Shown: in pieces, positions 1-8,051 of the stretch | Layout: each line of letters starts with the position of its first letter | How positions within the stretch are numbered: the first letter of the stretch is position 1 | Assembly (NCBI GenBank): GCA_945897085.1 | Contig: CAMDEU010000009.1 | Span: forward strand, 1 to 41,255 | Origin: Spirosoma fluviale | GTDB lineage: Bacteria; Bacteroidota; Bacteroidia; Cytophagales; Cyclobacteriaceae | DNA: 41,255 bases | Direction: 5' to 3' | Made by a program: the position numbers and the translations under genes | Notes under the pieces: generated by a model | The model's database searches: none | The model's input: the letters and a program-made list of their open reading frames with translations, nothing else | Told to the model about the DNA's origin: nothing

Positions 1-354
1 TCTAATGTGAAACTTTCCCGACTAGAGAAAATCGCGAGAGCAGAAGTGAAGAAGGAATTAAAGTCTATTGAAAAAAGGGGGAGCTACCAAACGACCACCA
101 AGATGATGGATTTTTCCTCTAACCTGGATTTGAGGGGAAAAAGGGGAGAAGAAGTTCTGCCACTGATTCAAACCTTTATTGACGAGGGAAATATGCTTGG
201 AGTGAAAAATTTACGGATCGTCCACGGTAAAGGAGATGGGATTCTGCGTGAGATAAGCCGTAATTTATTACGAGCCATGCCCCAAGTTGGGAAATTGGAG
301 GATGAGCACGCCGATAGAGGCGGAGCTGGAGTAACCTTAGTTACCCTCAAGTAG
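1..354 (+). CDS. mutS2: MutS2 C-terminal end with Smr domain (partial, 5' end outside window)
   Basis: The reading frame is open from the first base, so this is the tail of a longer gene; the GTG at 7 is not a real start. The visible part has a basic, coiled linker and then an Smr domain (about residues 40-115) with LDLRGKRGEE and the IVHGKGDGILR motif. Smr domains are nucleases or nucleic-acid-binding modules, and their presence at the end of a long protein in Bacteroidota is typical of MutS2, which acts on branched DNA or collided ribosomes depending on the lineage. The MutS core and ATPase would lie upstream of the window. A stand-alone Smr protein is possible but less likely, because the frame continues leftward without a start. 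Confidence 0.85.
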   Translation, partial: SNVKLSRLEKIARAEVKKELKSIEKRGSYQTTTKMMDFSSNLDLRGKRGEEVLPLIQTFIDEGNMLGVKNLRIVHGKGDGILREISRNLLRAMPQVGKLEDEHADRGGAGVTLVTLK

Positions 355-359
355 CCTGC

Positions 360-845
360 TTATTTTTTCACTAGGTTAAAGGTATAATTCCCCGCTAGGG
401 CGGAAGTGCCATCCATTCGCGCTCCAGGTACTGGAATTCGAAAGTCCAATCGTAGCGTAGTTCCTGTTTGTGTAAAGGAGATTTCACGCGTTGCCGCAGG
501 TTTAATGCCTGTCAATATAAATTTATCAAAGTTGGTTCCAGCAAAACTCCAAGTGCCGTTTTCATCAAATAATTCGGCTGAATTTCTAGTGGAATAGGTT
601 TTGGAGGCACCCGCATTGAGGAATACCTCAAAGGTAGCAAAGGTGCTGGTTACGTTCTGTCCATCACGAGTAACTGATCCCCCGCCGGCCACAGTCCACT
701 GCGCGGTTCCTGTTCCCGCTAGGGATTCTATAGCGATTTGTTCTGGAGTTTTTTTTGTGTCAGGCGTTTCTCCCTTCTCCTTACAAGCAAATAGGAGGCT
801 AAAAATTAGAATAAGTGGGAAAATGGATAAAAATCGAAAATTCAT
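360..845 (-). CDS. small lipoprotein of unknown function
   Basis: A 161-residue protein with a type II signal peptide: a basic start, a hydrophobic core and the lipobox LLFAC with the lipidated cysteine at residue 21. The mature part is rich in Gly, Thr and Phe and looks like a small beta-barrel or beta-sandwich. It carries the segment WSFAGTNFDKFILTG and ends with NYTFNLVKK. I recognise this style of protein from Cytophagales genomes but know no function. It lies 52 bases downstream of the ABC ATPase on the same strand and may be the last gene of the lpx run or have its own promoter. It converges on mutS2 with 5 bases between the stop codons. Confidence 0.7.
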   Translation of the reverse strand: MNFRFLSIFPLILIFSLLFACKEKGETPDTKKTPEQIAIESLAGTGTAQWTVAGGGSVTRDGQNVTSTFATFEVFLNAGASKTYSTRNSAELFDENGTWSFAGTNFDKFILTGIKPAATREISFTQTGTTLRLDFRIPVPGARMDGTSALAGNYTFNLVKK

Positions 846-897
846 TTGAGATATTTTTTTTTAAATAGTGCAAACACAATCGTACGTACCATTTGAC

Positions 898-1518
898 TTA
901 CTTAAAGTCTTCCATGGCTATTTTTTTTTCACAAAAATCATATTCACGCGGGTCATTGGAGCAAATCATTACAATCCGATCCTGTGTAAACTGCTGGATA
1001 AGGTCTAAATACCAAGTCACACCTTGTTTATCTAAGTTGGTGGTGGGCTCATCTAGAAGGAGGAAAGGAACCTCAGAAAAAATGGCTAAAGCAAGTTTTA
1101 CTCGCTGCTTCATACCAGAGGAAAACTGGGAAATGGCTTTTGATTTATGTTTCTCTAACCCTAAAATTTCTAAAATTTCTACGGTAGATCGCTGTTGTAG
1201 TGGTTTTTTAAATTGAAAATGAAAGGAAAGTACTTCGCTTAGCGTGAATTCTTCTGGCAATTCTAAATAGGGGGTAGCGAGTGCAAGGCTACGAAACCAC
1301 TCTTCTTCACTAATTTGAGTTGCTCCTGATTGGTATTGAATAGCCCCAGATGTTAGGGGAATGGCTCCAGAAAGGCATTTTAAAAGGGTGGATTTTCCGG
1401 AACCATTTCCTCCAGTAATGGCGATAGTATCCCCAGTGGAAAGTTCCAGATCAAGATTTTTAAAAATCCATTCGTGGTGAAAGCGCTTGGAAGCATTTTG
1501 AACCTGGATGGTAAACAT
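898..1518 (-). CDS. ABC transporter ATP-binding protein (CcmA-like size)
   Basis: A 206-residue single nucleotide-binding domain. Visible motifs in order are Walker A GGNGSGKST (36-44), the signature FSSGMKQR (132-139), and Walker B FLLLDEP (152-158) followed by the D-loop. At the expected switch-histidine position after Walker B the sequence is ICSNDP, so Asn188 replaces His. No permease gene is next to it. It starts one base after lpxA ends, so it is almost certainly co-transcribed with the lipid A genes. The short length resembles CcmA-type ATPases (about 200 residues) of cytochrome c biogenesis, but the neighbours point instead to an envelope role. The substrate cannot be told from the sequence. 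Confidence 0.85.
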   Translation of the reverse strand: MFTIQVQNASKRFHHEWIFKNLDLELSTGDTIAITGGNGSGKSTLLKCLSGAIPLTSGAIQYQSGATQISEEEWFRSLALATPYLELPEEFTLSEVLSFHFQFKKPLQQRSTVEILEILGLEKHKSKAISQFSSGMKQRVKLALAIFSEVPFLLLDEPTTNLDKQGVTWYLDLIQQFTQDRIVMICSNDPREYDFCEKKIAMEDFK

Positions 1519-1519
1519 G

Positions 1520-2299
1520 CTAGTTGATGTAGCCTTTCATTACCCCACGTTCAGACGAACGGATAAAATTTAAAATTTCATCTCGCTCCTTGGTAGCAGG
1601 AAGGTTGATTTCTATTTCTTCAAGGGCACGGCTGTTGTTTAAACTATTCAAGAATAAGTAACGATATACCTCTTGAATGTGTGCAATTGTTTCGCTAGAG
1701 AAACCTCTTCTGCGCAAGCCCAAGGAATTGACACCCGCGTAGGTAAGGGGTTCTCTTGCAGCCTTGGTAAAGGGAGGTACATCTTTTCTGACTAAAGATC
1801 CACCTGAAATCATGGCATGCATCCCTACTCGCACAAACTGATGTACAGCACTTGATCCTCCAATGATCGCCCAGTCTTCGATGACTACATGGCCAGCGAT
1901 TTGAACTGAGTTGGCCACAATGACATGGCTTCCAATCACACAATCGTGAGCTACGTGTACATAGGCCATCAATAGGCAATTAGTGCCTACGACGGTGGTT
2001 TGCTTGTCTACTGTACCGCGAGATATAGTCACACATTCACGAATGGTGGTGTTATCCCCAATAACTACCGTAGATTCTTCGCCTTGAAATTTGAGGTCTT
2101 GCGGAATTCCTGCAATGACGGCACCAGGAAAAATCTTGCAATTTTTACCAATCCTTGCTCCGGGATAGATGGTCACATTGGAGCCAATCCAAGTATTGTC
2201 CCCGATGATCACATCTTCATGGATCATGGTGAATGGGTCAATGTGTACTCCTGAACCTAATGTGGAGTCAGGATGAATAGAAGACATGGAGCTAATCAT
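1520..2299 (-). CDS. lpxA: UDP-N-acetylglucosamine acyltransferase LpxA
   Basis: LpxA performs the first step of lipid A synthesis, moving a 3-hydroxyacyl chain from ACP to the 3-OH of UDP-GlcNAc in the cytoplasm. The 259 residues match the family length. The N-terminal two thirds are left-handed beta-helix hexapeptide repeats, with the catalytic HVAHDC motif (His118, the base; His115 is the second conserved His) and SAVHQF further on. The helical C-terminus contains NSLGLRRRGFS. The ATG at 2299 overlaps the TGA of lpxC-fabZ in an ATGA junction, indicating translational coupling; a second Met at residue 5 is an alternative start. Confidence 0.95.
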   Translation of the reverse strand: MISSMSSIHPDSTLGSGVHIDPFTMIHEDVIIGDNTWIGSNVTIYPGARIGKNCKIFPGAVIAGIPQDLKFQGEESTVVIGDNTTIRECVTISRGTVDKQTTVVGTNCLLMAYVHVAHDCVIGSHVIVANSVQIAGHVVIEDWAIIGGSSAVHQFVRVGMHAMISGGSLVRKDVPPFTKAAREPLTYAGVNSLGLRRRGFSSETIAHIQEVYRYLFLNSLNNSRALEEIEINLPATKERDEILNFIRSSERGVMKGYIN

Positions 2300-3690
2300 A
2301 TATCTTTTCGGGTAATGCTTGCAGTCATGATGGCTTCACAAACTAGTGTATTGCCTACGTAGGCTTCTCCTTTCATTTTAGCAATGCCCCTACGGATAGG
2401 AGCTAGGAGTTCGCATTTAAAGACAATGGTATCACCAGGCAAGACCATTTTTCTAAATTTACAATTTTCAATGCCTAGAAAATAGGTCCAGTAATTTTCA
2501 GGATCTTCTACTGAGCTCAAGACTAATATGCCACCTGTTTGTGCCATAGCCTCTACTTGCATGACCCCAGGCATTACAGGATTACCAGGAAAATGGCCCA
2601 TGAAGAATGGTTCGTTCATGGTTACATTTTTCACCCCTGCTACCACGGTCTCATCAAGGTAGATGATTTTGTCTACCAGCTGAAAAGGATAGCGATGGGG
2701 TAAAATATTGCTTATCTGATTAATATCCATTACTGGAGGAAGCTTTGGATCGTAAAAAGGGATGTGGGAAGACCCCATTTTTTCCATAGCTCGTTTCAAT
2801 TTTTTAGCAAAGGCCACGTTGGCAGCATGACCTGGTCGAGCAGCAAGAATTTGGGCTTTTAAAGGACGACCCACCAATGCCAAATCACCCACCACATCCA
2901 AAAGTTTGTGGCGTGCAGGTTCGTTTTTATAGCGTAAGTCTACGTTATTGAGGATCCCCTCTTTCTTCACTTCAACGGACTCCTTATTAAACATTTTGGC
3001 TAAATGTGCCAATTCCTCTTTTTCAACAACCCGGTCTACCACAACAATTGCATTGTTCAAATCCCCACCTTTGATCAGGTTGGATTTGTAAAGCATCTCG
3101 AGTTCATGCAAAAAACAAAACGTTCTACAGGAGGCAATTTCTGGTCTAAATTGACTGATGTCTGTAATAGAAGCATGCTGACTACCAAGTACTGGTGAAT
3201 TGTAGTCAACCATCACGGTCACTCTATAGTTGCTTGCAGGCAAAGCCACCATCTCAACTTCTCTGGAAGCGTCTTTGTATTGGATAGTTTCTTGAACTTC
3301 AAAAAACCTTCTCAAAGCATTTTGTTCCTGAAGTCCAGCATCCTCAAGTACCTCGATAAACTGGATCGAGGATCCATCCATAATCGGTGGTTCAGGGCCG
3401 TCAAGTTGTATCAAGACGTTATCTATCTCCATACTCACTAGAGCAGCTAACACATGTTCTACGGTATATACTCGAGCTCCATTTTGTTCCAAGGTTGTAC
3501 CGCGTGACACATCTACCACCAAATCACAGTCTGCATCAACTGTGGGTCGACCCTTTAAATCAATGCGTTGGAATTTTATCCCATGATTAGGAGCTGCCGG
3601 CAAAAAGGTCATATTGGATACCACGCCTGTATGCAGTCCTACCCCGGATAATTCTACCTGCCTTTGAATGGTATGTTGTTTAACTGTCAT
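2296..3690 (-). CDS. lpxC-fabZ: bifunctional LpxC deacetylase / FabZ dehydratase fusion
   Basis: One 464-residue polypeptide carries two enzymes. Residues 1 to about 305 are LpxC, the zinc deacetylase that commits UDP-3-O-acyl-GlcNAc to lipid A. The metal ligands are visible as His79 (VEHVLAAL), His261 and Asp265 (RHKLLDVVGD), and the catalytic His288 sits in RPGHAANVAF. Residues about 320-464 are FabZ, the 3-hydroxyacyl-ACP dehydratase, with ILPHRYPF and the catalytic His366 (GHFPGNP) and Glu380. The two halves compete for the same 3-hydroxyacyl-ACP pool. The fusion is known in Bacteroidota and is not an assembly error: there is no break between domains. It lies 56 bases after the lpxD stop's upstream neighbour arrangement within the lpx run and couples to lpxA by a 4-base overlap. 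Confidence 0.95.
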   Translation of the reverse strand: MTVKQHTIQRQVELSGVGLHTGVVSNMTFLPAAPNHGIKFQRIDLKGRPTVDADCDLVVDVSRGTTLEQNGARVYTVEHVLAALVSMEIDNVLIQLDGPEPPIMDGSSIQFIEVLEDAGLQEQNALRRFFEVQETIQYKDASREVEMVALPASNYRVTVMVDYNSPVLGSQHASITDISQFRPEIASCRTFCFLHELEMLYKSNLIKGGDLNNAIVVVDRVVEKEELAHLAKMFNKESVEVKKEGILNNVDLRYKNEPARHKLLDVVGDLALVGRPLKAQILAARPGHAANVAFAKKLKRAMEKMGSSHIPFYDPKLPPVMDINQISNILPHRYPFQLVDKIIYLDETVVAGVKNVTMNEPFFMGHFPGNPVMPGVMQVEAMAQTGGILVLSSVEDPENYWTYFLGIENCKFRKMVLPGDTIVFKCELLAPIRRGIAKMKGEAYVGNTLVCEAIMTASITRKDI

Positions 3691-3724
3691 GTTTTTACAC
3701 TAAAAGGATATTTGGGACGCAAAT

Positions 3725-4747
3725 TTACCCCTTTTTTTCCAGTTGTTGAATTCGTTTTTGCAGATCATCTAGATTTTTAAATATGCTGTAGGAGCGGAGA
3801 AAAAGATTTAAATCCATTGCCAAGAATCCAAATAGGGTTTGTCCTGATTTTTTGATCGACTTGATCACCCCAGTATTTCCTCCAATGGTGGTGTGATCTG
3901 CAATTTGGAGGTGTCCTACGATGCTGGCCTTACCTGCGATGATGCAATAGGCACCAAGGGTAGTGGATCCTGCAATGCCTGCTTGTGCTGCGATAGCCGT
4001 ATGTGCGCCGACCACTACATTGTGGGCGATATGTACCTGGTTGTCAATTTTGACTCCTTTACAAAGAAGGGTAGAACCCATCGTTGCTCGGTCTACCGTA
4101 CTGTTTGCTCCGATGCTCACCTGGTCTTCCAAGACGACGTTGCCAATTTGAGGTATGGTTTTGTAGGAGCCGTCTGCCTGGGGTGCAAAGCCGAATCCGT
4201 CCGCACCCAGTACGGCACCTGAGTGAATCACACATTGCTTACCTATTTGCGTGTCCGAACAAATTTTGGCACCTGCGTGAATTACTGTGCCGTCGCCAAT
4301 CTTGACTCGGTCGCCAATGAAGCTATGTGCATGGATTTTGACACCTTCTCCCAATACGCAATCCTTTCCTATGTAAGAGAAGGCTCCTCGGTAAGCTCCT
4401 TCGCCCACGAGGCTATTTTCGCCCAAGTAACTAGGTTCTTCAACGCCCACCAACGTCCCCCTGCTGACCTGATTGTAGGCTTCTAGCAAGGTGGTAAAGC
4501 CAGTGTAAGCGTCTTTTACCCGGATCAAGGTGGCTGTATGGGGTTTTGAGGCAACAAAGTTTTCCGAAACGATCACTGCCGTGGCGGCGGTTTCGTAGAG
4601 GTAGGCTTCGTATTTATCGTTTGCCAAAAAGGCAATGCCTCCGGGCTGACCTTCCTGGATTTTATCGAGGCGGTTAACTTTTTGTGTAGGGTCTCCATCT
4701 ACAGTTCCTCCTAAAATACCAGCGATTTGTTCCAGCGAAAATTCCAT
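3725..4747 (-). CDS. lpxD: UDP-3-O-acylglucosamine N-acyltransferase LpxD
   Basis: LpxD adds the second hydroxyacyl chain, to the 2-amino group, using acyl-ACP. The protein has an N-terminal uridine-binding domain (about 1-100), then hexapeptide repeats forming a left-handed beta helix (about 105-310) with the catalytic histidine in VHIAHNVVVG (about residue 242), and a C-terminal helix ending QKRIQQLEKKG. I chose the ATG at 4747 (340 residues, MEFSLEQIAG), which fits LpxD N-termini; the frame could begin three codons earlier at a GTG (4756). It follows the HD-domain gene by 15 bases and precedes lpxC-fabZ by 34 bases, so the three lpx genes look like one transcript in the order lpxD, lpxC-fabZ, lpxA. 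Confidence 0.94.
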   Translation of the reverse strand: MEFSLEQIAGILGGTVDGDPTQKVNRLDKIQEGQPGGIAFLANDKYEAYLYETAATAVIVSENFVASKPHTATLIRVKDAYTGFTTLLEAYNQVSRGTLVGVEEPSYLGENSLVGEGAYRGAFSYIGKDCVLGEGVKIHAHSFIGDRVKIGDGTVIHAGAKICSDTQIGKQCVIHSGAVLGADGFGFAPQADGSYKTIPQIGNVVLEDQVSIGANSTVDRATMGSTLLCKGVKIDNQVHIAHNVVVGAHTAIAAQAGIAGSTTLGAYCIIAGKASIVGHLQIADHTTIGGNTGVIKSIKKSGQTLFGFLAMDLNLFLRSYSIFKNLDDLQKRIQQLEKKG

Positions 4748-4762
4748 AGGTAGCACAGTGGT

Positions 4763-5995
4763 TTAGTAGGGCAAAATTAAACTTTTTGCTACGCATACGT
4801 AATGTTTTTCTACCATCTTGCTCATAATCTTGATGTTTGGTAAATCTGCGGCACTGGCCACATCGACCACTTCTCCTTTTTTGGTTAAAATGGAAATGCG
4901 GTCTTTTTCCAAATACCCATAGTTACTGATCGTACCCGTAGAGAAAAAGTATGCTAAATCTTCGTCAGGTACTTGCAGTTTTTTCCGCGCTTTGGTTCGT
5001 AGGTGTTCAATCTCTTGGCTTGAAAAAGGTTCATTCACCAGGTTGATTTTAAACAGTTTACGTGTCAGAAACATTTGTGATATGTTTTGAAGCACGTAGT
5101 CCGGATCATTTTTCCAAAGCTTGATGGCTCCCCAAATATCAAAATCATCGAGCTGCAAAAATTTCTTCAACAAACTCGTATCCGCTTTGAAATCTGCTAG
5201 CGACACCTCTTGACTCATGAAGTAGGCCATCTCCTCGGTAACAAAGAAGGTCCTTCCATCTTGCGCTAATTTTTTTGCTCGTTGAATCAGGTTGATGAGC
5301 ATTTTCTCCGCACTAACGGTCGTTTTATGCAAATACACCTGCCAATACATCAGCCTTCGCGCACTCAAAAAGTTTTCGATCGAATAGATTCCTTTTTCTT
5401 CAATCACCAGCTGATCATCCTTGACGGCCATCATTTTGATGATTCGATCTGCACCAATGGTACCTTCAGATACCCCTGTAAAGAAACAGTCCCGCTGTAA
5501 GTAGTCCAATCGATCAATGTCTAGCTGACTTGAAACGAGCTGATGAAAGAATTTTTTAGGGTACTGATTTTTGAATATCTGGAGTGCTAAAGTTAATTGC
5601 CCTCCAAACTCCTCATTGAGCAATTCTATGGTGAGCAATGAAAGTTCTTCGTGTGGAATCCCTCGCAATAAGCTATATTCCAAAGCGTGAGAGAAGGGTC
5701 CATGCCCAATATCATGCAAAAGAATGGCGATTAAAGCTGCCTCGTATTCGGATTCACTGATGTCGGTACCTTTAATCCGTAAGTTGTCCAAGGTAATGCT
5801 CATCAGGTGCATAGCACCCAGCGCATGGTGAAATCGGGTATGCAATGCACCAGGGTATACAAAATCAGTTAAACCTAATTGACGGATTCGGCGTAATCTC
5901 TGAAAGTAAGGATGGTCAATGATGGCAAAAATTAACTCGCTAGGGATGGTTATAAAACCATAAACAGGATCATTGATTATTTTCTGGCTTTTCAA
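4763..5995 (-). CDS. HD-domain phosphohydrolase (COG1078 / SAMHD1-like)
   Basis: A 410-residue soluble protein of the HD superfamily. The metal-binding set is visible: His57 in RFHHALG, His94-Asp95 in LLHDIGHGPFSHALE, and an Asp in the segment LDIDRLDYLQRD, the same layout as SAMHD1-type dNTP triphosphohydrolases. Members of this family act on nucleotides, but the substrate of the Bacteroidota version is not established to my knowledge. It is the first gene of the minus-strand run leading into lpxD, with only 15 bases between them. It starts divergently from porX across about 59 bases containing a candidate promoter (6017-6024). The start MKSQKIINDP fits the family. Confidence 0.88.
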   Translation of the reverse strand: MKSQKIINDPVYGFITIPSELIFAIIDHPYFQRLRRIRQLGLTDFVYPGALHTRFHHALGAMHLMSITLDNLRIKGTDISESEYEAALIAILLHDIGHGPFSHALEYSLLRGIPHEELSLLTIELLNEEFGGQLTLALQIFKNQYPKKFFHQLVSSQLDIDRLDYLQRDCFFTGVSEGTIGADRIIKMMAVKDDQLVIEEKGIYSIENFLSARRLMYWQVYLHKTTVSAEKMLINLIQRAKKLAQDGRTFFVTEEMAYFMSQEVSLADFKADTSLLKKFLQLDDFDIWGAIKLWKNDPDYVLQNISQMFLTRKLFKINLVNEPFSSQEIEHLRTKARKKLQVPDEDLAYFFSTGTISNYGYLEKDRISILTKKGEVVDVASAADLPNIKIMSKMVEKHYVCVAKSLILPY

Positions 5996-6016
5996 TCAGT
6001 ACGGATTTGATTGACT

Positions 6017-6024
6017 CAAAAGTA
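6017..6024 (-). promoter_or_regulatory. candidate Bacteroidota -7 element for the HD-lpx run
   Basis: On the minus strand this reads TACTTTTG, an exact match to the TAnnTTTG -7 consensus of the Bacteroidota primary sigma factor. It would place the transcription start near 6010, about 15 bases before the HD-gene ATG at 5995. I do not see a clear TTTG -33 element at the usual distance, so this rests on one motif and position. Confidence 0.35.
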
Positions 6025-6054
6025 ATTATAATTTTAGAAGAAAAGGGAAGAAAG

Positions 6055-7614
6055 ATGTCTCAAAAATTCAAGGTCTTGTGGGCAGACGATGAAATTGACC
6101 TACTCAAACCTCACCTCTTATTTCTCGAGGGAAAGGGCTGCGTGATTACAACCGTCAATTCAGGTATAGATGCGATCGAAGAAGTCGAAAACACCAATTT
6201 TGATGTGGTGTTTTTGGATGAAATGATGCCTGGAATGACCGGTTTAGAAACTTTACAACAAATCAAGCAACTCAAGCCCCAGATTCCTGTAGTCATGATC
6301 ACAAAGAGTGAAGAAGAGCAGTTGATGGATGAGGCTATTGGAGGAAAGATTGCTGACTATTTGATCAAACCTCTCAATCCCAGCCAAATTTGGCTTTCAG
6401 TAAAAAGAATTCTGCAAAATCGACAGTTGGTAGAGTCCAAAACAGCCCAAAATTACCAGCAAGAGTTTAGACAAATTGGCCAAGCTTTGGATGAAGCAGC
6501 TTCTCCTCAGGAGTGGGCTGATCTTTATAAGAAACTAACCTTCTGGGAAATGGAAATTGACCGCACTGAAAACAAGAATATGTTGGAAGTATTGGAATCA
6601 CAAAAAACCGAAGCCAATACGTATTTTGGACGATTTATAAAGGCGAATTACTTGGATTGGGTAGCTAATCCAGAGACTGTTGCGCCGTTACATTCCCCTC
6701 AGGTGCTCAGAGAATGGGTGTTTCCCCTTTTGAAAAAGAAAAGGCCCGTATTTTTTATTTTAATCGATAACCTCCGCCTGGACCAATGGGAGGAAATCGA
6801 ACCCCTGCTAAGCCCTTACTTTCATGTGGAGGAAAAGTCTACCTATTTCAGTATTCTCCCTACCACCACTGCCTTTGCTAGAAATGCCTTGTTCTCGGGC
6901 ATGATGCCTTCAGAGATGGCTAGTCGCTATCCACACCTATGGGAAGACGAAGATTCGGAAGAGGGAAAAAATAAAAGTGAGGAGCAATGGTTAAAAATTA
7001 ACTTGGAAAAAAATAGAATCCCTGTTAAATATTCCTACCATAAGATTTTGCAAATGCAGGAAGGAAAAGCGGTGCTCGATCAATTCCACAGCTTGCTTCA
7101 GAACGAATTCAATGTGCTGGTGTACAATTTTGTTGACATGATTTCTCATGCCCGTACAGATATGAAAATGATCCGAGAACTGGCTCCCGATGAGTCAGCT
7201 TACCGTTCCTTGACTCGAAGTTGGTTTGAACATTCCTCTCTCTTTGAGTTGATGAAAAAAATACAGCAAGCAGGAGGGGAGGTGATTTTGACCACAGATC
7301 ACGGTACCAAAAGGGTAAATAGGCCGTACCGGATTATTGGAGATAAGCATGCCACGACAAACTTGAGATACAAGCAGGGAAAGAATTTGAATTTTGAGCC
7401 TGGGAAAGTTTTTGAAGTCCGGCGACCCGAGGATGCTAAGCTTCCAAGACTAAATGTATCTTCATCCTATGTCTTTGCAGTGGAGGATTATTTCTTTGCC
7501 TATCCCAATAATTACAACTACTACGTAAACCACTTCAAGGACACTTTTCAGCATGGGGGCATTTCTCTTGAGGAAATGATCGTACCTATTGTACATTTGC
7601 GTTCCAAAACCTGA
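6055..7614 (+). CDS. porX: PorX-type response regulator with PglZ domain
   Basis: A two-domain protein of 519 residues. The N-terminal receiver domain (1-120) has the acidic pair Asp11/Asp12, the phospho-acceptor Asp55 (VFLDEMMPG), Thr83 and Lys105. A helical linker (120-220) leads to a PglZ domain of the alkaline phosphatase superfamily (about 230-519). Probable zinc ligands and nucleophile there are Asp238, Thr271 or Thr272, Asp361, His365, Asp415 and His416. In Porphyromonas and Flavobacterium, PorX controls the type IX secretion system and its PglZ domain cleaves oligonucleotides. The frame opens at a TTG (6007), but the ATG at 6055 after a purine-rich stretch fits the receiver-domain start. 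No PorY-type kinase gene is nearby. tsaE follows after 5 bases. Confidence 0.93.
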   Translation: MSQKFKVLWADDEIDLLKPHLLFLEGKGCVITTVNSGIDAIEEVENTNFDVVFLDEMMPGMTGLETLQQIKQLKPQIPVVMITKSEEEQLMDEAIGGKIADYLIKPLNPSQIWLSVKRILQNRQLVESKTAQNYQQEFRQIGQALDEAASPQEWADLYKKLTFWEMEIDRTENKNMLEVLESQKTEANTYFGRFIKANYLDWVANPETVAPLHSPQVLREWVFPLLKKKRPVFFILIDNLRLDQWEEIEPLLSPYFHVEEKSTYFSILPTTTAFARNALFSGMMPSEMASRYPHLWEDEDSEEGKNKSEEQWLKINLEKNRIPVKYSYHKILQMQEGKAVLDQFHSLLQNEFNVLVYNFVDMISHARTDMKMIRELAPDESAYRSLTRSWFEHSSLFELMKKIQQAGGEVILTTDHGTKRVNRPYRIIGDKHATTNLRYKQGKNLNFEPGKVFEVRRPEDAKLPRLNVSSSYVFAVEDYFFAYPNNYNYYVNHFKDTFQHGGISLEEMIVPIVHLRSKT

Positions 7615-7619
7615 TTATT

Positions 7620-8051
7620 TTGCAATCCTTCTCCTACACCTTAGACCGAATCGATGAAATAGCCCAGCAGCTAATTCAAGCAGCTGGTGAGGAGAAAGTC
7701 TGGATTTTTAAAGGGGAAATGGGTGCAGGAAAGACTACTTTGATCAAATCCCTTGCCAAAGCCTTGCAGGTAGTGGATCAGGTCAGTAGTCCTACTTTTG
7801 GCATTGTAAATGAATACCAAACTTCTTTCAAAGGACTAATCTTTCATTTCGATTTTTATCGCTTGGATGATCCTATGGAAGCATTGGATATCGGAATAGA
7901 AGAGTATTTTTATAGTGGAAACTATTGTTGGCTTGAATGGGCGGAAAACATTGCCTCTTTTTTGCCGGAGCGTTTTTTTCTAATTGAACTCACAATAGAA
8001 TCCGAAACTGGAAGATTGTTAACCCTTCACCACCATCAAAATGGCCACTGA
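7620..8051 (+). CDS. tsaE: tRNA threonylcarbamoyladenosine biosynthesis ATPase TsaE
   Basis: TsaE is the ATPase partner of TsaB/TsaD that makes t6A37 in ANN-decoding tRNAs. The 143 residues match the family. Visible motifs are Walker A GEMGAGKTT (32-40), SSPTF (56-60), HFDFYRL (76-82) and the family signature WLEWAEN. The only plausible start is a TTG at 7620: there is no in-frame ATG before the Walker A motif, and the upstream frame reads only non-standard codons back into porX. The last 11 bases overlap the start of the alanine-dehydrogenase-like gene, so porX, tsaE and that gene are very likely one transcript. Confidence 0.93.
   Translation: MQSFSYTLDRIDEIAQQLIQAAGEEKVWIFKGEMGAGKTTLIKSLAKALQVVDQVSSPTFGIVNEYQTSFKGLIFHFDFYRLDDPMEALDIGIEEYFYSGNYCWLEWAENIASFLPERFFLIELTIESETGRLLTLHHHQNGH

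Noticed and set aside
2296-3690. The lpxC-fabZ fusion as a novelty or assembly error
   Set aside because: The fusion is well known in Bacteroidota and both active sites are intact.
3893-4222. Antisense reading frames within lpxD, 109 and fewer residues
   Set aside because: Cys-rich, low-similarity translations typical of the complement of hexapeptide repeats.
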